Shown in pieces: positions 33,294 through 42,953 of a DNA stretch of 64,000 bases (the stretch's first letter is position 1; the number at the start of each line of letters is the position of its first letter). Location: positions 1-64,000 of the forward strand of contig UQIW01000007.1 in assembly GCA_900541235.1 (NCBI GenBank), written 5' to 3'. The translations under genes and the position numbers were made by a program. Under the pieces are notes generated by a model. It saw only the letters and a program-made list of their open reading frames with translations. It was not told the DNA's origin and did not search any database. Source of the stretch: an uncultured Collinsella sp. Lineage in GTDB: Bacteria; Actinomycetota; Coriobacteriia; Coriobacteriales; Coriobacteriaceae.

Positions 33294-35174
33294 ATGCTCA
33301 ATAATCACGAGGTCAATCTAACCGACGAGGAGGCTGCCGCTGAGGTCGCCCGCGTCGCGAAGACCTACCCCGTGGTGCGTTTGCTGTCGGCCGATCAGAT
33401 TAAGAGCGAGCCTAACTGCCTGCTCGCCGGCAATCGGTGCCCTTGTCTGCGCCAGTCAAGTCTTGAGGCCTTGGCAGGTTCCGATGATGTATCGGAGCAG
33501 CTGCTCAATGATGGTACCGAGTACCGCGCTCGCCTGCGCCCTCTGAAGGTCGAGGGCGAGCCTCACGTCCTGCTGATGGTGCGTCCGATCGATGAGCAAG
33601 AGGCTGCAGAAGAGGACCTCGTCTACACCGACGTGCTGACGGGTGTGCGCAATCGCCGATATTACGAGGAAAAGCTCCGTAGCGCCCGCATGAATGCCGG
33701 CGTTGCGGTGATTGACCTTGATGATTTTAGGGTCTTCAACGATACGTGTGGCCGTCATGCCGGCGACCTTGCGCTCGGTGCTGTGGCGACAGCCATACGC
33801 AGCGGAATTCGTTCGACTGACGAGCTTGTGCGCTATGGCTGCGACAAGTTTGTGGTCGTCATGCCCAATATTCCCTCCGATGACTTCACCCGTCGCCTGC
33901 ATCAGGTGTCCGATGCCGTTCATTCCACGATTGTTCCGGGCCATGAGTACGTGAGCTTGACGGCATGTGTTGGTGGCGTTCGCATTCATGGCGAGACGGT
34001 CGATGAGGGAGTTGGCCGCGCTGTCCAGTTATTGAGCCGCGCTAAGGCAAAAGCCGGTACGGTCGTGACCGATGCCGATTCCATCGAAGCCTTCCAAAGC
34101 GACAAGCCTTTGGTGCTTATTGTCGATGACTCCGAGATGAACCGAGCCATTCTCAAAGAGATGCTCAAGGACGAGTATTGCATCCTCGAGGCCGACAACG
34201 GTCGTACGGCGCTTGACATGGTCGACCGCTATGGCGATGAGTTGTCGCTCGTGCTGCTGGATATTGTCATGCCGGGCATAAGCGGCTTTGAGGTGCTGGC
34301 CGATCTGTCGCGCCGATCGGGTATCGACAATCTGCCTTTTATCATGATTTCGAGCGAAGATTCCGATGATATGGTTCTGCGCGCGTACGAGCTGGGCGCC
34401 TCGGACTATATCAACCGCCCGTTTGACTCCCGTGTCGTGCGCCGCCGTGTAAGCAACACCATCCGCCTATACGCCAAACAGCGCCGTCTGACGAGCCTGC
34501 TGTCCCAGCAGTACAACGAGCGCGTCAAGAACAGTCGCATGCTCATCGACATCATGGCCGGCGTCATGGAGCTTCGCAATGGCGAGAGCGGCAGGCACGT
34601 TACGAACATCGAGAAGCTGACCGAGCTGCTGCTTGGCTGTCTGGTCCAGCGTAGCGGCACGATCTCCCTCGACAATGAGGAACGCTCTACGATTGCCCTG
34701 GCTTCGGCGCTGCACGATATCGGCAAGATGTCGATTGACGATGCGATTCTCAACAAACCCGGGCGCCTTACGCCCGAGGAGTTCGAGATTATGAAAACAC
34801 ATACCACGATCGGCGCCGACATGCTGCTTGAGCTGGGTAGCCATCACGCCGGCAATGCGCTTATGGAATATGCGTACCAGATTGCGCGTTGGCATCACGA
34901 GCGCTGGGACGGCAAGGGTTATCCCGATGGCCTTAAGGGCGACGAAATTCCCATTGCCGCACAGGTGGTTTCGGTGGCCGACGTGTACGATGCTCTGACG
35001 AGCGTGCGCGTGTACAAGGACGCTATCCCGCACAAGGAGGCAATTCAGATGATCCTGGACGGTAAGTGCGGCACCTTTAACCCGCTGCTGCTCGATTGTC
35101 TGCTCGAGGTGCAAGACCAAATTGCCGAGACGTTGGCACGCCCCGCCGACGTTGTCGCGTTTCCCATGATTTAG
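33294..35174 (+). CDS. GGDEF-REC-HD-GYP signalling protein with degenerate GGDEF
   Basis: 626 residues. Residues 110-262 form a GGDEF domain whose active site reads GCDKF (182-186), so cyclase activity is unlikely, but the inhibitory-site RxxD motif is kept five residues upstream (R173-D176). A receiver domain follows (about 272-390) with phospho-acceptor D323, then HD-GYP (about 405-600) with HD at 474-475 and the HHE/GYP motifs (HHERWDGKGYP, 534-544) for c-di-GMP hydrolysis. The RxxD site could sense c-di-GMP and the receiver could be driven by a kinase through the HPt protein just downstream. Confidence 0.85.
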   Translation: MLNNHEVNLTDEEAAAEVARVAKTYPVVRLLSADQIKSEPNCLLAGNRCPCLRQSSLEALAGSDDVSEQLLNDGTEYRARLRPLKVEGEPHVLLMVRPIDEQEAAEEDLVYTDVLTGVRNRRYYEEKLRSARMNAGVAVIDLDDFRVFNDTCGRHAGDLALGAVATAIRSGIRSTDELVRYGCDKFVVVMPNIPSDDFTRRLHQVSDAVHSTIVPGHEYVSLTACVGGVRIHGETVDEGVGRAVQLLSRAKAKAGTVVTDADSIEAFQSDKPLVLIVDDSEMNRAILKEMLKDEYCILEADNGRTALDMVDRYGDELSLVLLDIVMPGISGFEVLADLSRRSGIDNLPFIMISSEDSDDMVLRAYELGASDYINRPFDSRVVRRRVSNTIRLYAKQRRLTSLLSQQYNERVKNSRMLIDIMAGVMELRNGESGRHVTNIEKLTELLLGCLVQRSGTISLDNEERSTIALASALHDIGKMSIDDAILNKPGRLTPEEFEIMKTHTTIGADMLLELGSHHAGNALMEYAYQIARWHHERWDGKGYPDGLKGDEIPIAAQVVSVADVYDALTSVRVYKDAIPHKEAIQMILDGKCGTFNPLLLDCLLEVQDQIAETLARPADVVAFPMI

Positions 35175-35198
35175 TTTGACCAAAGGAGTTTTTAATCC

Positions 35199-35555
35199 AT
35201 GATTTCCATGCGTGAGGCGTATGAGAAGATCGGCGCCAATTATGATGACGCGTGCGCTCGGCTGATGGGCGAGGAAATGCTCGCCCGCTTTGCCCTCAAG
35301 TTTTTGGATGACGAGAGCATGGACAAGCTGGAGGCCGCCATGGCGGCGGGAGACGCCGAAGGTGCGTTTATGGCAGCGCACACGCTCAAGGGCGTGAGCC
35401 AGAACCTGGGATTCGATAATCTGTACGAGCCGGCGGTCGTGGTGACCGAGGCGCTGCGCGGCGCCGATGCCGTTGACGGCGCTCGCGAGGGGATGCATGC
35501 GCTGCAGCAGCAATATGCGGCTACGATGTCGGCCCTGCGCGAGACGGGCGAGTAA
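35199..35555 (+). CDS. HPt domain protein
   Basis: 118 residues, an all-helical histidine phosphotransfer domain. AHTLKGVSQNLGFDNL carries the phospho-histidine. AAAGGAG precedes the start, 24 bases behind the HD-GYP gene. It likely passes a phosphoryl group to the receiver of that protein; no histidine kinase lies nearby. Confidence 0.85.
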   Translation: MISMREAYEKIGANYDDACARLMGEEMLARFALKFLDDESMDKLEAAMAAGDAEGAFMAAHTLKGVSQNLGFDNLYEPAVVVTEALRGADAVDGAREGMHALQQQYAATMSALRETGE

Positions 35556-35598
35556 GAGGTTGTGAGCCTTGGGCTGTGTGCCTGCCGCGTATAGGCAA

Positions 35599-35639
35599 AA
35601 GGGCGCCCCGCCGGACCATGTGGCCGGCGGGGCGCCCTT
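35599..35639. terminator. Bidirectional terminator
   Basis: 16-bp arms (AAGGGCGCCCCGCCGG and its complement, 35599-35614 with 35624-35639). T residues follow on the minus strand (TTTTGCC). It serves the two converging transcripts. Confidence 0.85.
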
Positions 35640-35660
35640 ATCTGTTATGCGGTTCGCGAG

Positions 35661-36470
35661 CTAGCGGGCCTGCTTAACCTTTGCCGCTGCCTCGACAAAC
35701 GACTTCCACAGGTTAAAGTCGGTCTCGAGTGTCTGCCAGGTGTACTCGGGATGCCATTGCACGCCCAAGCAGAACGGCTGGCCCTCGACCTCGATGCACT
35801 CGGGAACGCCATCGGTTGCCTTGGCGACCAAGCGCGTGCTCTTACCCAGACGATCGACGCAGCAGTGATGTGCCGAGTTGGTCTGGATCAGCCTGTGCCC
35901 GCCAACCGCGCGCTCCAGCAGCGAGCCCGGCATGACCTCGACAGGGTGCACGGGGTCGTTGAGCACGTGGGTGTGGCGCCACTGCGTGCGGCCCTCGCGC
36001 GCACCCAGGCTCGGCACGTCCATGCACAGGGTGCCGCCGGTGGCGACATTGAGCAGCTGCGTGCCTCGGCAGGTGGTAAAGAGCGGCTTCTTGGCGCGAA
36101 GCACCTCGTTAACCAGCTTAAACTCAAAACGGTCGCGAATCTCGCAGCACAGCGTGGGGTCGTAGGGGCGCTCGTCGCCCCAGCGCTTGGGGTTGACGTC
36201 CGGGCCGCCGGGAATAGCGATGCCGTCGGCGATATCGACGTAATGACGGATAACCTCAATGTCCTCGGTGATGGACATCTGCAGCGGCAGGCCGCCGGCG
36301 GCAAGAATGGCATCGACAAAGACACTTGCGATTTCCTCGTTGGGGGAGAGCATCTCGGTTAAAAACGGCTCTGCCTCTTCCCAGCGCGGTACGACGAGGA
36401 TGAGTGGGCGGTCGGCGGGGGCGACGTCGACGTGCGGGGTGTAGGACGATGAAGTGCGAGTTCCGATCAT
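35661..36470 (-). CDS. Class I glutamine amidotransferase-like protein, peptidase C26
   Basis: 269 residues. The nucleophile Cys is in FTTCRGTQLLNVATGG and the His/Glu in GVQWHPE, matching gamma-glutamyl-GABA hydrolase (PuuD-like) members. It removes gamma-glutamyl groups from small amines or amino acids. It lies downstream of a glutamine-type ABC transporter in the same orientation, which fits glutamate-linked metabolism. Confidence 0.85.
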   Translation of the reverse strand: MIGTRTSSSYTPHVDVAPADRPLILVVPRWEEAEPFLTEMLSPNEEIASVFVDAILAAGGLPLQMSITEDIEVIRHYVDIADGIAIPGGPDVNPKRWGDERPYDPTLCCEIRDRFEFKLVNEVLRAKKPLFTTCRGTQLLNVATGGTLCMDVPSLGAREGRTQWRHTHVLNDPVHPVEVMPGSLLERAVGGHRLIQTNSAHHCCVDRLGKSTRLVAKATDGVPECIEVEGQPFCLGVQWHPEYTWQTLETDFNLWKSFVEAAAKVKQAR

Positions 36471-36521
36471 AGGTGTAACTTTCGAGTTTGGATGGGCATG
36501 GCGGGCGGGTGGGCGGTCTGG

Positions 36522-37286
<765 letters not shown>

Positions 37287-37322
37287 GGTGCTCGGCTCCT
37301 TATGACTCGAAATGGTAAAGCG

Positions 37323-38156
37323 TTAGCGGATGATGGTCGCGCCGGTCTTGTGCGAAACATAGACAGCGGCCTTGTTGATCGCGACGTTGATGAGGATGTA
37401 GATGACCGCGATTACCAGGTAGACCGACACGAGGGCGTCGTAGTTGGTAATGAGCACGCGGGCATTTTGCATGAGGTCGGGGTAGCTCACCACATAGGCG
37501 ACGGTGGTGTCTTTGACTACGACCACAAGCTGCGAAATCAAGGACGGAATGATAAACCGAATAGCCTGCGGCAACACGATTTTAAAGGTGATTTTAGCTT
37601 TGGAGAGACCGAGCGCCTGGGCTGCCTCGACCTGACCGCGCGGCACGGCATTGACGCCGGCGCGGAAGATCTCGGCAAGTACGCCAGCTGCGGCGAGCGC
37701 GACGGGAAGCGTGAGCATCCAAAACGACGGTAGCGCGATCTTGTACTGGGGCAGCACCAAAAAGAAGAAGTAGATGAACAGCAGACTCGGCACACCGCGG
37801 AAGAAATCGGTGAGCACGCGGCAGACCAGCTGTAGCGGCTTGATGCCGCTGGTGCGGCCGAGCATAAGGGCTAAGCCCAGCACCAGCGCGATGGCGCCAG
37901 CGGTGAGTGCGACTTTAACGGTGCCCTCAAAGCCGGCAAGCAAGAACTTCCAGGTAGTGAGGTGCGTAAAGAAATACCAATAGTGGACCGAAAGCTGACC
38001 GGTCACATAAAAGCGCTGCAGTACCAGGATGGCGAGCGCGGCGACAGCAACAAGCGAGATGGCGGTGCCGATGCGAATCTTGGCGCGCATCTTGGGGCCG
38101 GGAGCCTCGTAGAGCGCATCGCGCATGGTGAGCGCGGAGGTGGAATGCTTGCTCAT
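37323..38156 (-). CDS. Amino acid ABC transporter permease, longer subunit
   Basis: 277 residues with about five to six membrane helices and an extended N terminus. The EAA-like loop AAQALGLSKAKITFKIVLPQA contacts the ATPase. ATGA overlaps the other permease gene (38153-38156), so translation is coupled. GluD/GlnP-like. Confidence 0.9.
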   Translation of the reverse strand: MSKHSTSALTMRDALYEAPGPKMRAKIRIGTAISLVAVAALAILVLQRFYVTGQLSVHYWYFFTHLTTWKFLLAGFEGTVKVALTAGAIALVLGLALMLGRTSGIKPLQLVCRVLTDFFRGVPSLLFIYFFFLVLPQYKIALPSFWMLTLPVALAAAGVLAEIFRAGVNAVPRGQVEAAQALGLSKAKITFKIVLPQAIRFIIPSLISQLVVVVKDTTVAYVVSYPDLMQNARVLITNYDALVSVYLVIAVIYILINVAINKAAVYVSHKTGATIIR

Positions 38157-38812
38157 CGGAGGATCCTCACCTTCTTATCGATGTAGTTGCCAATGTGGCT
38201 CACCACAAAGGCCGTGCCCAGGTAGCCGAGCGCCGAGATAAAGAACGCGGCGACGCCGCCGAGCGAGCGGGTATTGATGTAGCTCACCACGCCGGTGAGT
38301 TCCTGCGGTTTAAGCGGCACCTGGCTGCCGAGCGCGGTGGTGAGCATGACGGCGATAAAGAGGTTGGTCATGGGCAATACGCTCGAGCGCAGTGCCTGCG
38401 GAATCACGATCTTGGCGAGGATGCGATTGAAGCTCATGCCCAGCGAGCGGGCGGCTTCCACCTGGCCGACGCCGACGGTGTTGATGCCGCTCATAAAGTT
38501 CTCGGAACCAAAGGCCGAGCCCAAAAGGACCGTGGCGACGATAACGCAGGTGCGGTAGGGTAGGACGACCTTGAGCGGCGGCAGCGCGTAGACGACGATG
38601 ATAAGCAGCGCGATGCCGGGGATGTTACGGAAGACCTGGACATACAGGTCGCCAAAGACGCGCAGTGGCTTGAGCGGCGACACGCGCATTACGGTGACGG
38701 CGACGGCCAGTACCATGGCGATGGCAAACGACTCAAGCGTCATGCCCCAGGTTGCTAGCAGCGCGTCGATATAGTTCTGGCCATAGAGCGACCAGAGTTC
38801 GGAGAGAATCAT
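38153..38812 (-). CDS. Amino acid ABC transporter permease, shorter subunit
   Basis: 219 residues with five predicted membrane helices and the loop EAARSLGMSFNRILAKIVIPQAL. It pairs with the next permease to form a heterodimeric channel for glutamate/glutamine-type solutes. Confidence 0.9.
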   Translation of the reverse strand: MILSELWSLYGQNYIDALLATWGMTLESFAIAMVLAVAVTVMRVSPLKPLRVFGDLYVQVFRNIPGIALLIIVVYALPPLKVVLPYRTCVIVATVLLGSAFGSENFMSGINTVGVGQVEAARSLGMSFNRILAKIVIPQALRSSVLPMTNLFIAVMLTTALGSQVPLKPQELTGVVSYINTRSLGGVAAFFISALGYLGTAFVVSHIGNYIDKKVRILR

Positions 38813-38836
38813 GCGGACCTCCCGCCGATAAGGAAA

Positions 38837-38862
38837 GGGGCTCCCGTGTGTACGGAAGCCCC
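38837..38862 (-). terminator. Attenuating hairpin between binding protein and permeases
   Basis: GGGGCT/AGCCCC with inner CCGT/ACGG (4-base loop), then TTTCC on the minus strand. It explains why a binding protein can be made in excess of the membrane part. Confidence 0.65.
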
Positions 38863-38951
38863 GACAACTCAGTGAGGAAACAGTTTAGCGCAATAAAGCG
38901 AATCGTGCGTTTCCGTATGGTTTCGCAGCGGCTGATGCCCAGCTTGCGAGC

Positions 38952-39947
38952 TTAGGCGCCGACCTCGGGCAGCTCGGGAACGTTGGTGTCGCCCGTACGG
39001 TCGCCGATGCAGATCTGCCACAGCTCGGTCCAGGTGCCATCGTCCTCGATCTTCTTAAGGAAGTCGTTGACAAAGGCGACGCCGTCGGAATCGAGCGGCA
39101 GGCCGATGCCGTAGGGCTCCTTGCTGCCGAAGGGCTTGCCGGCGATCTTGTACTTGCCGGGCTCGCGGACCAGGGCGCTCTGCTGCATGTTGTTATCGAT
39201 GACGTAGGCATCAACGCGACCCTGCTGGAGTGCCTGGCGGGCCTCCTCGTCGGTCTTGAACTCCTGCTGGCTGGCCTTGGGAACGAACTCCTCCAGGATG
39301 GCGGGGCCGTTGGAGCCGGACTGGACGGCGACGTTCTTGTCGGCCAGGTCGTCGACGCTCTTGATGTCGTCGTTATCGGCGAGCACCAGGATGGCCTGCT
39401 GCGTGTAGTAGTAGGGGCCGGCGAAGGAGACGAGCTTCTTGCGCTCGTCAGTGATGGTGTAGGTGGCAAAGACAGCGTCGACCTGGCCGTTCTGCAGGAC
39501 GGACTCGCGCGTGTCCGAGGTCACCTGGGTGATCTCGACCTTGTTCTCGCCCAGAATGTAGTTGGACAGGAGCTGTGCGATACCGGCATCGAAGCCGCGG
39601 GTCTGACCGTCTTTCTCGTTGAGGAGGGAGAAGAGCGTGGAGGTCTGAACGCCACCGATCGTAAAGACGCCGGCGTCCTTGACGGCCGTGGCCCAGGTGC
39701 TGGCGGTGATGGCGTCGTCATCGGCCTTGGGGCCGTTGTCGACGAGCTTGTCGAATGCCTTAGCGTCGAGCGTGGTGGAAGCCTCGGTATCATTGGAGCT
39801 CTTGGAGGAGCCGGCGGCGGAACCCTTGTCGGCCTCGGCGCTGGTGTCGGAGCAGCCGGCAAGACCAAGGCCGGCGACGGTTGCGAAGGTGGCGGCAACG
39901 AAGCCGCGGCGGTCGAGAACGACCTGCTGGGAGAGGTTCTTGCTCAT
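38952..39947 (-). CDS. Amino acid ABC transporter substrate-binding lipoprotein (Tat signal)
   Basis: 331 residues. DRRGFVAATFATVAGLGLAGC combines a twin-arginine motif with a lipobox (cysteine near 32), so export is likely by Tat with lipid anchoring. After a Ser/Thr/Ala linker comes the periplasmic-binding fold of the polar amino acid type. GAAAGG precedes the start. It opens the transporter operon. Confidence 0.88.
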   Translation of the reverse strand: MSKNLSQQVVLDRRGFVAATFATVAGLGLAGCSDTSAEADKGSAAGSSKSSNDTEASTTLDAKAFDKLVDNGPKADDDAITASTWATAVKDAGVFTIGGVQTSTLFSLLNEKDGQTRGFDAGIAQLLSNYILGENKVEITQVTSDTRESVLQNGQVDAVFATYTITDERKKLVSFAGPYYYTQQAILVLADNDDIKSVDDLADKNVAVQSGSNGPAILEEFVPKASQQEFKTDEEARQALQQGRVDAYVIDNNMQQSALVREPGKYKIAGKPFGSKEPYGIGLPLDSDGVAFVNDFLKKIEDDGTWTELWQICIGDRTGDTNVPELPEVGA

Positions 39948-39990
39948 GGTAGAACACCTTTCTCAATAAAATCCCTAGCGGTTGAGTAGA

Positions 39991-40020
39991 GTTATACCCT
40001 ATCGCGCTCAAATGGGTCAA
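39991..40020 (-). promoter_or_regulatory. Promoter of the amino acid transporter operon
   Basis: On the minus strand TTGACC, an 18-base spacer and TATAAC precede the binding-protein gene. Confidence 0.6.
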
Positions 40021-40070
40021 CACGAAATAACTCAGAAACATACTTACCTTATGGGTTATTCTACCTACTA

Positions 40071-40103
40071 AAAAGGGGCAGGCACCTTCGTGGTGGTTCT
40101 TGC
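40071..40103 (+). repeat. Decayed AAAGGGGACAG-type repeat
   Basis: AAAAAGGGGCAGGCACCTTCGTGGTGG resembles the right half of the palindrome at 63924-63966, with the left arm lost. Confidence 0.5.
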
Positions 40104-40131
40104 AGATGTGGTGGCCTGTCTCGCTGCTTTG

Positions 40132-40350
40132 TCTCAATCTGTAACAGTTAGACGAGGAAATGGGTTCTACCTGTTACAGATCGAGATTTTCTCTTCAGGG
40201 GAATTCGAATGTCTCAATCTGTAACATCTGGACGGCCAAAAGGTCTCTATCTGTTATAGATTGAGACAAAGGTCTGGGACTAGGACGTCTTATCCAGATC
40301 TGTAACAGTTAGACGGAAATTCGGACCCTAGATGTTACAGATTGAGATAA
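40132..40350. repeat. Three tandem hairpins from six alternating half-sites
   Basis: Unit 1 (40132-40186), unit 2 (40210-40268) and unit 3 (40290-40350) each have a left arm related to TCTCAATCTGTAACA and a matching right arm. Arms vary by one to three bases. Loops share AGACG or GGACG on the left side. It fills the spacer between the transporter operon and dxs; neither gene faces out across it in a simple way. Confidence 0.8.
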
Positions 40351-40366
40351 TCGCGTCGCGAAAATA

Positions 40367-40403
40367 AAAACCTCCGCAGGGGTGCTTTCCTTGCGGAGGT
40401 TTT
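40367..40403 (-). terminator. dxs terminator
   Basis: AACCTCCGCA and TGCGGAGGTT pair around a 13-base loop; on the minus strand TTTTTATTTT follows. Confidence 0.85.
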
Positions 40404-40404
40404 C

Positions 40405-42186
40405 TTACTCGTTGAGTAGCCTTACGGCTTCGGCGGCCATGTTCTCGACCGTCATGCCGTTCTGAGCGAGCAGCTCGTTGGGGTCGTAGCGGTCGGGGAA
40501 GCCCTTGGCGATGCCGAAGGTGCGCGTGCGCAACGGCGTGCAGGCCAGATAGCACGCGACGCGCTCGCCCCAGCCACCGTCCAAGATGCCGTCCTCGAGG
40601 GTGACGACAACGCGATGCTCGGCGGCAAGACTGTCGAGGAACTCACGGTCAAGCTCGGTTGCAAAGCGCGGGTTGACGAGCGTGGCCTCGATACCGTACT
40701 CGGCAGCCAAGCGGTTTGCCACGCGCTCGCCCAGCTCAAAGAAATCGCCAAGCGCGAGCACGGCAACGTCGCGGCCCTGACGCACCACGTTGTAGCGAAC
40801 GGCACTGTAGTCGGTGTCTTCGGCAGGCGCAAGGTCGGGACGGCTTACCAAGCCAATGCCCGGTACGCGGATCGCCGCGGGATGCTCGCGGTGGTCGAGC
40901 GACCAGCTCAGCATGGACAGATATTCCTCCATGCAGGCCGGCGCCAAGTAGTGCATGTTGGGAAGACCGCCCAACATGGAAATATCAAAGAACGAAAGGT
41001 GCGTCTCGGACGTGGTGCCAAAGATTGACGCACCAAACACCAAAATGGTTGCCGGGGCGTCGTTGAGGCACAGGTCGTGCCACAGCTCGTCGTAAGCGCG
41101 CTGCAAAAACGTGCCGTACACACCAAAGACTGGCTTGGCGCCCGAGCGCGCAAGCGCGGTGGCAAAGGTCACGGCGTGCTCCTCGGCAATGCCCACATCG
41201 ACGAACTGTTTGCCGGCGGCAGCGCGAAGCTCGGGTGTAAAGCCCATGATGTAGGGCGTGGCGGCCGTGATGCCCACGACCTGCGAATCGCGCTCGATGG
41301 CGGCGCTGAGCGCCTCGCCCGTAATGTCGGCATAGGTGCGCGGCGCAGGCTCGCTCGGATGGCCCGGGCAGAGCTTGCGTCCAGTTGCCATGTCAAACGG
41401 ACCCACGTGATGCCAGCGTTCGGGGTCGTTCTGGGCTGGCTCAAAGCCCTTGCCCTTGGCGGTGGAGACGTGCAGCACGATGGGATGATCGATATTGCGC
41501 AGTTCCTGCAACGCGTCGACGAGGGCCAACACGTCGTTACCGGCGTCCAGATAGCGGTAGTCGAGCCCCATCGCGCGGAAAACGTTGCGCTCACAGGTAC
41601 CGTTGCTGGCTCGCAGCTCGGCCAGATTGCGATACAGGCCGCCATGGTTCTCGGCAATGGACTGGTCGTTATCGTTGACGATGATGATCAGGTTGCTATC
41701 GAGTTCGGCGGCATTGTTAAAGCCCTCAAACGCCAAGCCGCCCGAAAGCGAGCCGTCGCCAATGATGGTGATGACGTTGTAGCTGTCGCCCGCCAGATCG
41801 CGGGCGTGTGCCAAGCCGCAGCCCAGGCTCACCGATGTGGAGGTGTGGCCCATGGCGAACAGGTCGTGCTCGGACTCGTCGGGATTGGCAAAGCCAGAAG
41901 CCTCGCCAAAACGTTCCGGATCGATATAGGTATACGCGCGCCCGGTCAGCGCCTTGTGGGCGTAGGTCTGGTGCGAAACGTCAAAGACAATCTTGTCGAT
42001 AGGGGAGTTAAACACGCGATGAAGCGCAACCGTAAGCTCAACGACGCCCAGGTTGGGGGCAACGTGTCCGCCGACAGCGGCGGAGCTTTCGAGGATGGCG
42101 TGGCGAATCTCGCCGCAGAGCAGCGGAAGCTCGGCGCGGTCGAGAGCCTTGACGTCCTCGGGCGTTGTCGTTTGCGTAAGCAGCAT
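40405..42186 (-). CDS. dxs: 1-deoxy-D-xylulose-5-phosphate synthase
   Basis: A thiamine-diphosphate transketolase-fold enzyme of 593 residues, first step of the MEP isoprenoid pathway. The thiamine motif GDGSLSGGLAFEGFNNAAELDSNLIIIVNDN is present, as are FDVSHQTYAHKALTGR (canonical DVGHQAYPHK) and C-terminal transketolase parts. It is somewhat shorter and more divergent than the E. coli enzyme, in line with a shorter form in some anaerobes. Divergent from the HD gene; no ribosome site was clear. Confidence 0.85.
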   Translation of the reverse strand: MLLTQTTTPEDVKALDRAELPLLCGEIRHAILESSAAVGGHVAPNLGVVELTVALHRVFNSPIDKIVFDVSHQTYAHKALTGRAYTYIDPERFGEASGFANPDESEHDLFAMGHTSTSVSLGCGLAHARDLAGDSYNVITIIGDGSLSGGLAFEGFNNAAELDSNLIIIVNDNDQSIAENHGGLYRNLAELRASNGTCERNVFRAMGLDYRYLDAGNDVLALVDALQELRNIDHPIVLHVSTAKGKGFEPAQNDPERWHHVGPFDMATGRKLCPGHPSEPAPRTYADITGEALSAAIERDSQVVGITAATPYIMGFTPELRAAAGKQFVDVGIAEEHAVTFATALARSGAKPVFGVYGTFLQRAYDELWHDLCLNDAPATILVFGASIFGTTSETHLSFFDISMLGGLPNMHYLAPACMEEYLSMLSWSLDHREHPAAIRVPGIGLVSRPDLAPAEDTDYSAVRYNVVRQGRDVAVLALGDFFELGERVANRLAAEYGIEATLVNPRFATELDREFLDSLAAEHRVVVTLEDGILDGGWGERVACYLACTPLRTRTFGIAKGFPDRYDPNELLAQNGMTVENMAAEAVRLLNE

Positions 42187-42313
42187 CGTTGTGGGTTACT
42201 CCATGCGAATCGAGCGCCGGCGCTCCCTCGGCCGACACAATTGCACAAGACAGTCTCGCACATTTTGGCGTTTGATATGTGACGGCGGCGCGGTAATTCG
42301 ACAACTGGTGGGG

Positions 42314-42325
42314 CAAAACGTTTTG
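42314..42325. promoter_or_regulatory. Palindrome CAAAACGTTTTG in the dxs / HD-gene gap
   Basis: A perfect 12-base palindrome in a divergent promoter region. It resembles LacI-family operator cores, such as those at the sucrose locus. Confidence 0.4.
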
Positions 42326-42413
42326 TCCGATGCCATACTGATAGATTCGATGATGATTTTTTCAATACGTGCAGGCCGTGGCTTGCCGCCGTGAGCCGCT
42401 GGAAGGAGGCAGC

Positions 42414-42950
42414 ATGTCCGATGCCGTTCGTGCCGAGAAAATCGCGCACGAGGTCGACGATGCCGCCCGCCAGCTCGCCCAGGCGGGCCGCTTGGACCTG
42501 ACGCGCGAGTTTATCCAGCATGGCGACGTGACGGTCTATGCACATGTGACCTCGGTGGCACGGGCAAGTCTGTCCTTTGCCGAGCACTTGGGCCGTGCTG
42601 GCATTTCGATCGACCGTGCCTCGCTGCTGCGCGGGGCCTTGCTGCACGACTACTTTCTCTATGATTGGCACGACCCCGACCCGAGCCATCGACTGCACGG
42701 ATTTCGACATCCGTTTTTTGCCCTGGCGCGTGCCGAGGAAGATTTTGAGCTGACGCCGCGAGAGCGGAATATTATCGTGCGGCATATGTTTCCGCTGGTG
42801 CCGGTGCCGCCGACGTGTCGCGAGGCGTGGATTGTTTGTCTGGCGGATAAATGGTGTGCTCTGCGTGAGACGGTCGCCGGCCGCCTGCCGCGCAAGGACG
42901 AGACGGACGATAGCGTGAGTAAAGCATCGAGTGAAAAGAGGAGAGGGTAG
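42414..42950 (+). CDS. HD-domain phosphohydrolase
   Basis: 178 residues with an HD metal site (LLHDYFLYDWHD) and further His residues. Small HD proteins of this type hydrolyse nucleotides or phosphates, but the substrate is not known. AAGGAGG precedes ATG 42414. It ends 3 bases before the next gene, so they are cotranscribed. Confidence 0.8.
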   Translation: MSDAVRAEKIAHEVDDAARQLAQAGRLDLTREFIQHGDVTVYAHVTSVARASLSFAEHLGRAGISIDRASLLRGALLHDYFLYDWHDPDPSHRLHGFRHPFFALARAEEDFELTPRERNIIVRHMFPLVPVPPTCREAWIVCLADKWCALRETVAGRLPRKDETDDSVSKASSEKRRG

Positions 42951-42953
42951 ACG

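Noticed and set aside
40132..40350. CRISPR array
   Set aside because: Only three units; repeats are inverted arms, not direct repeats with unique spacers, and no cas genes lie nearby.
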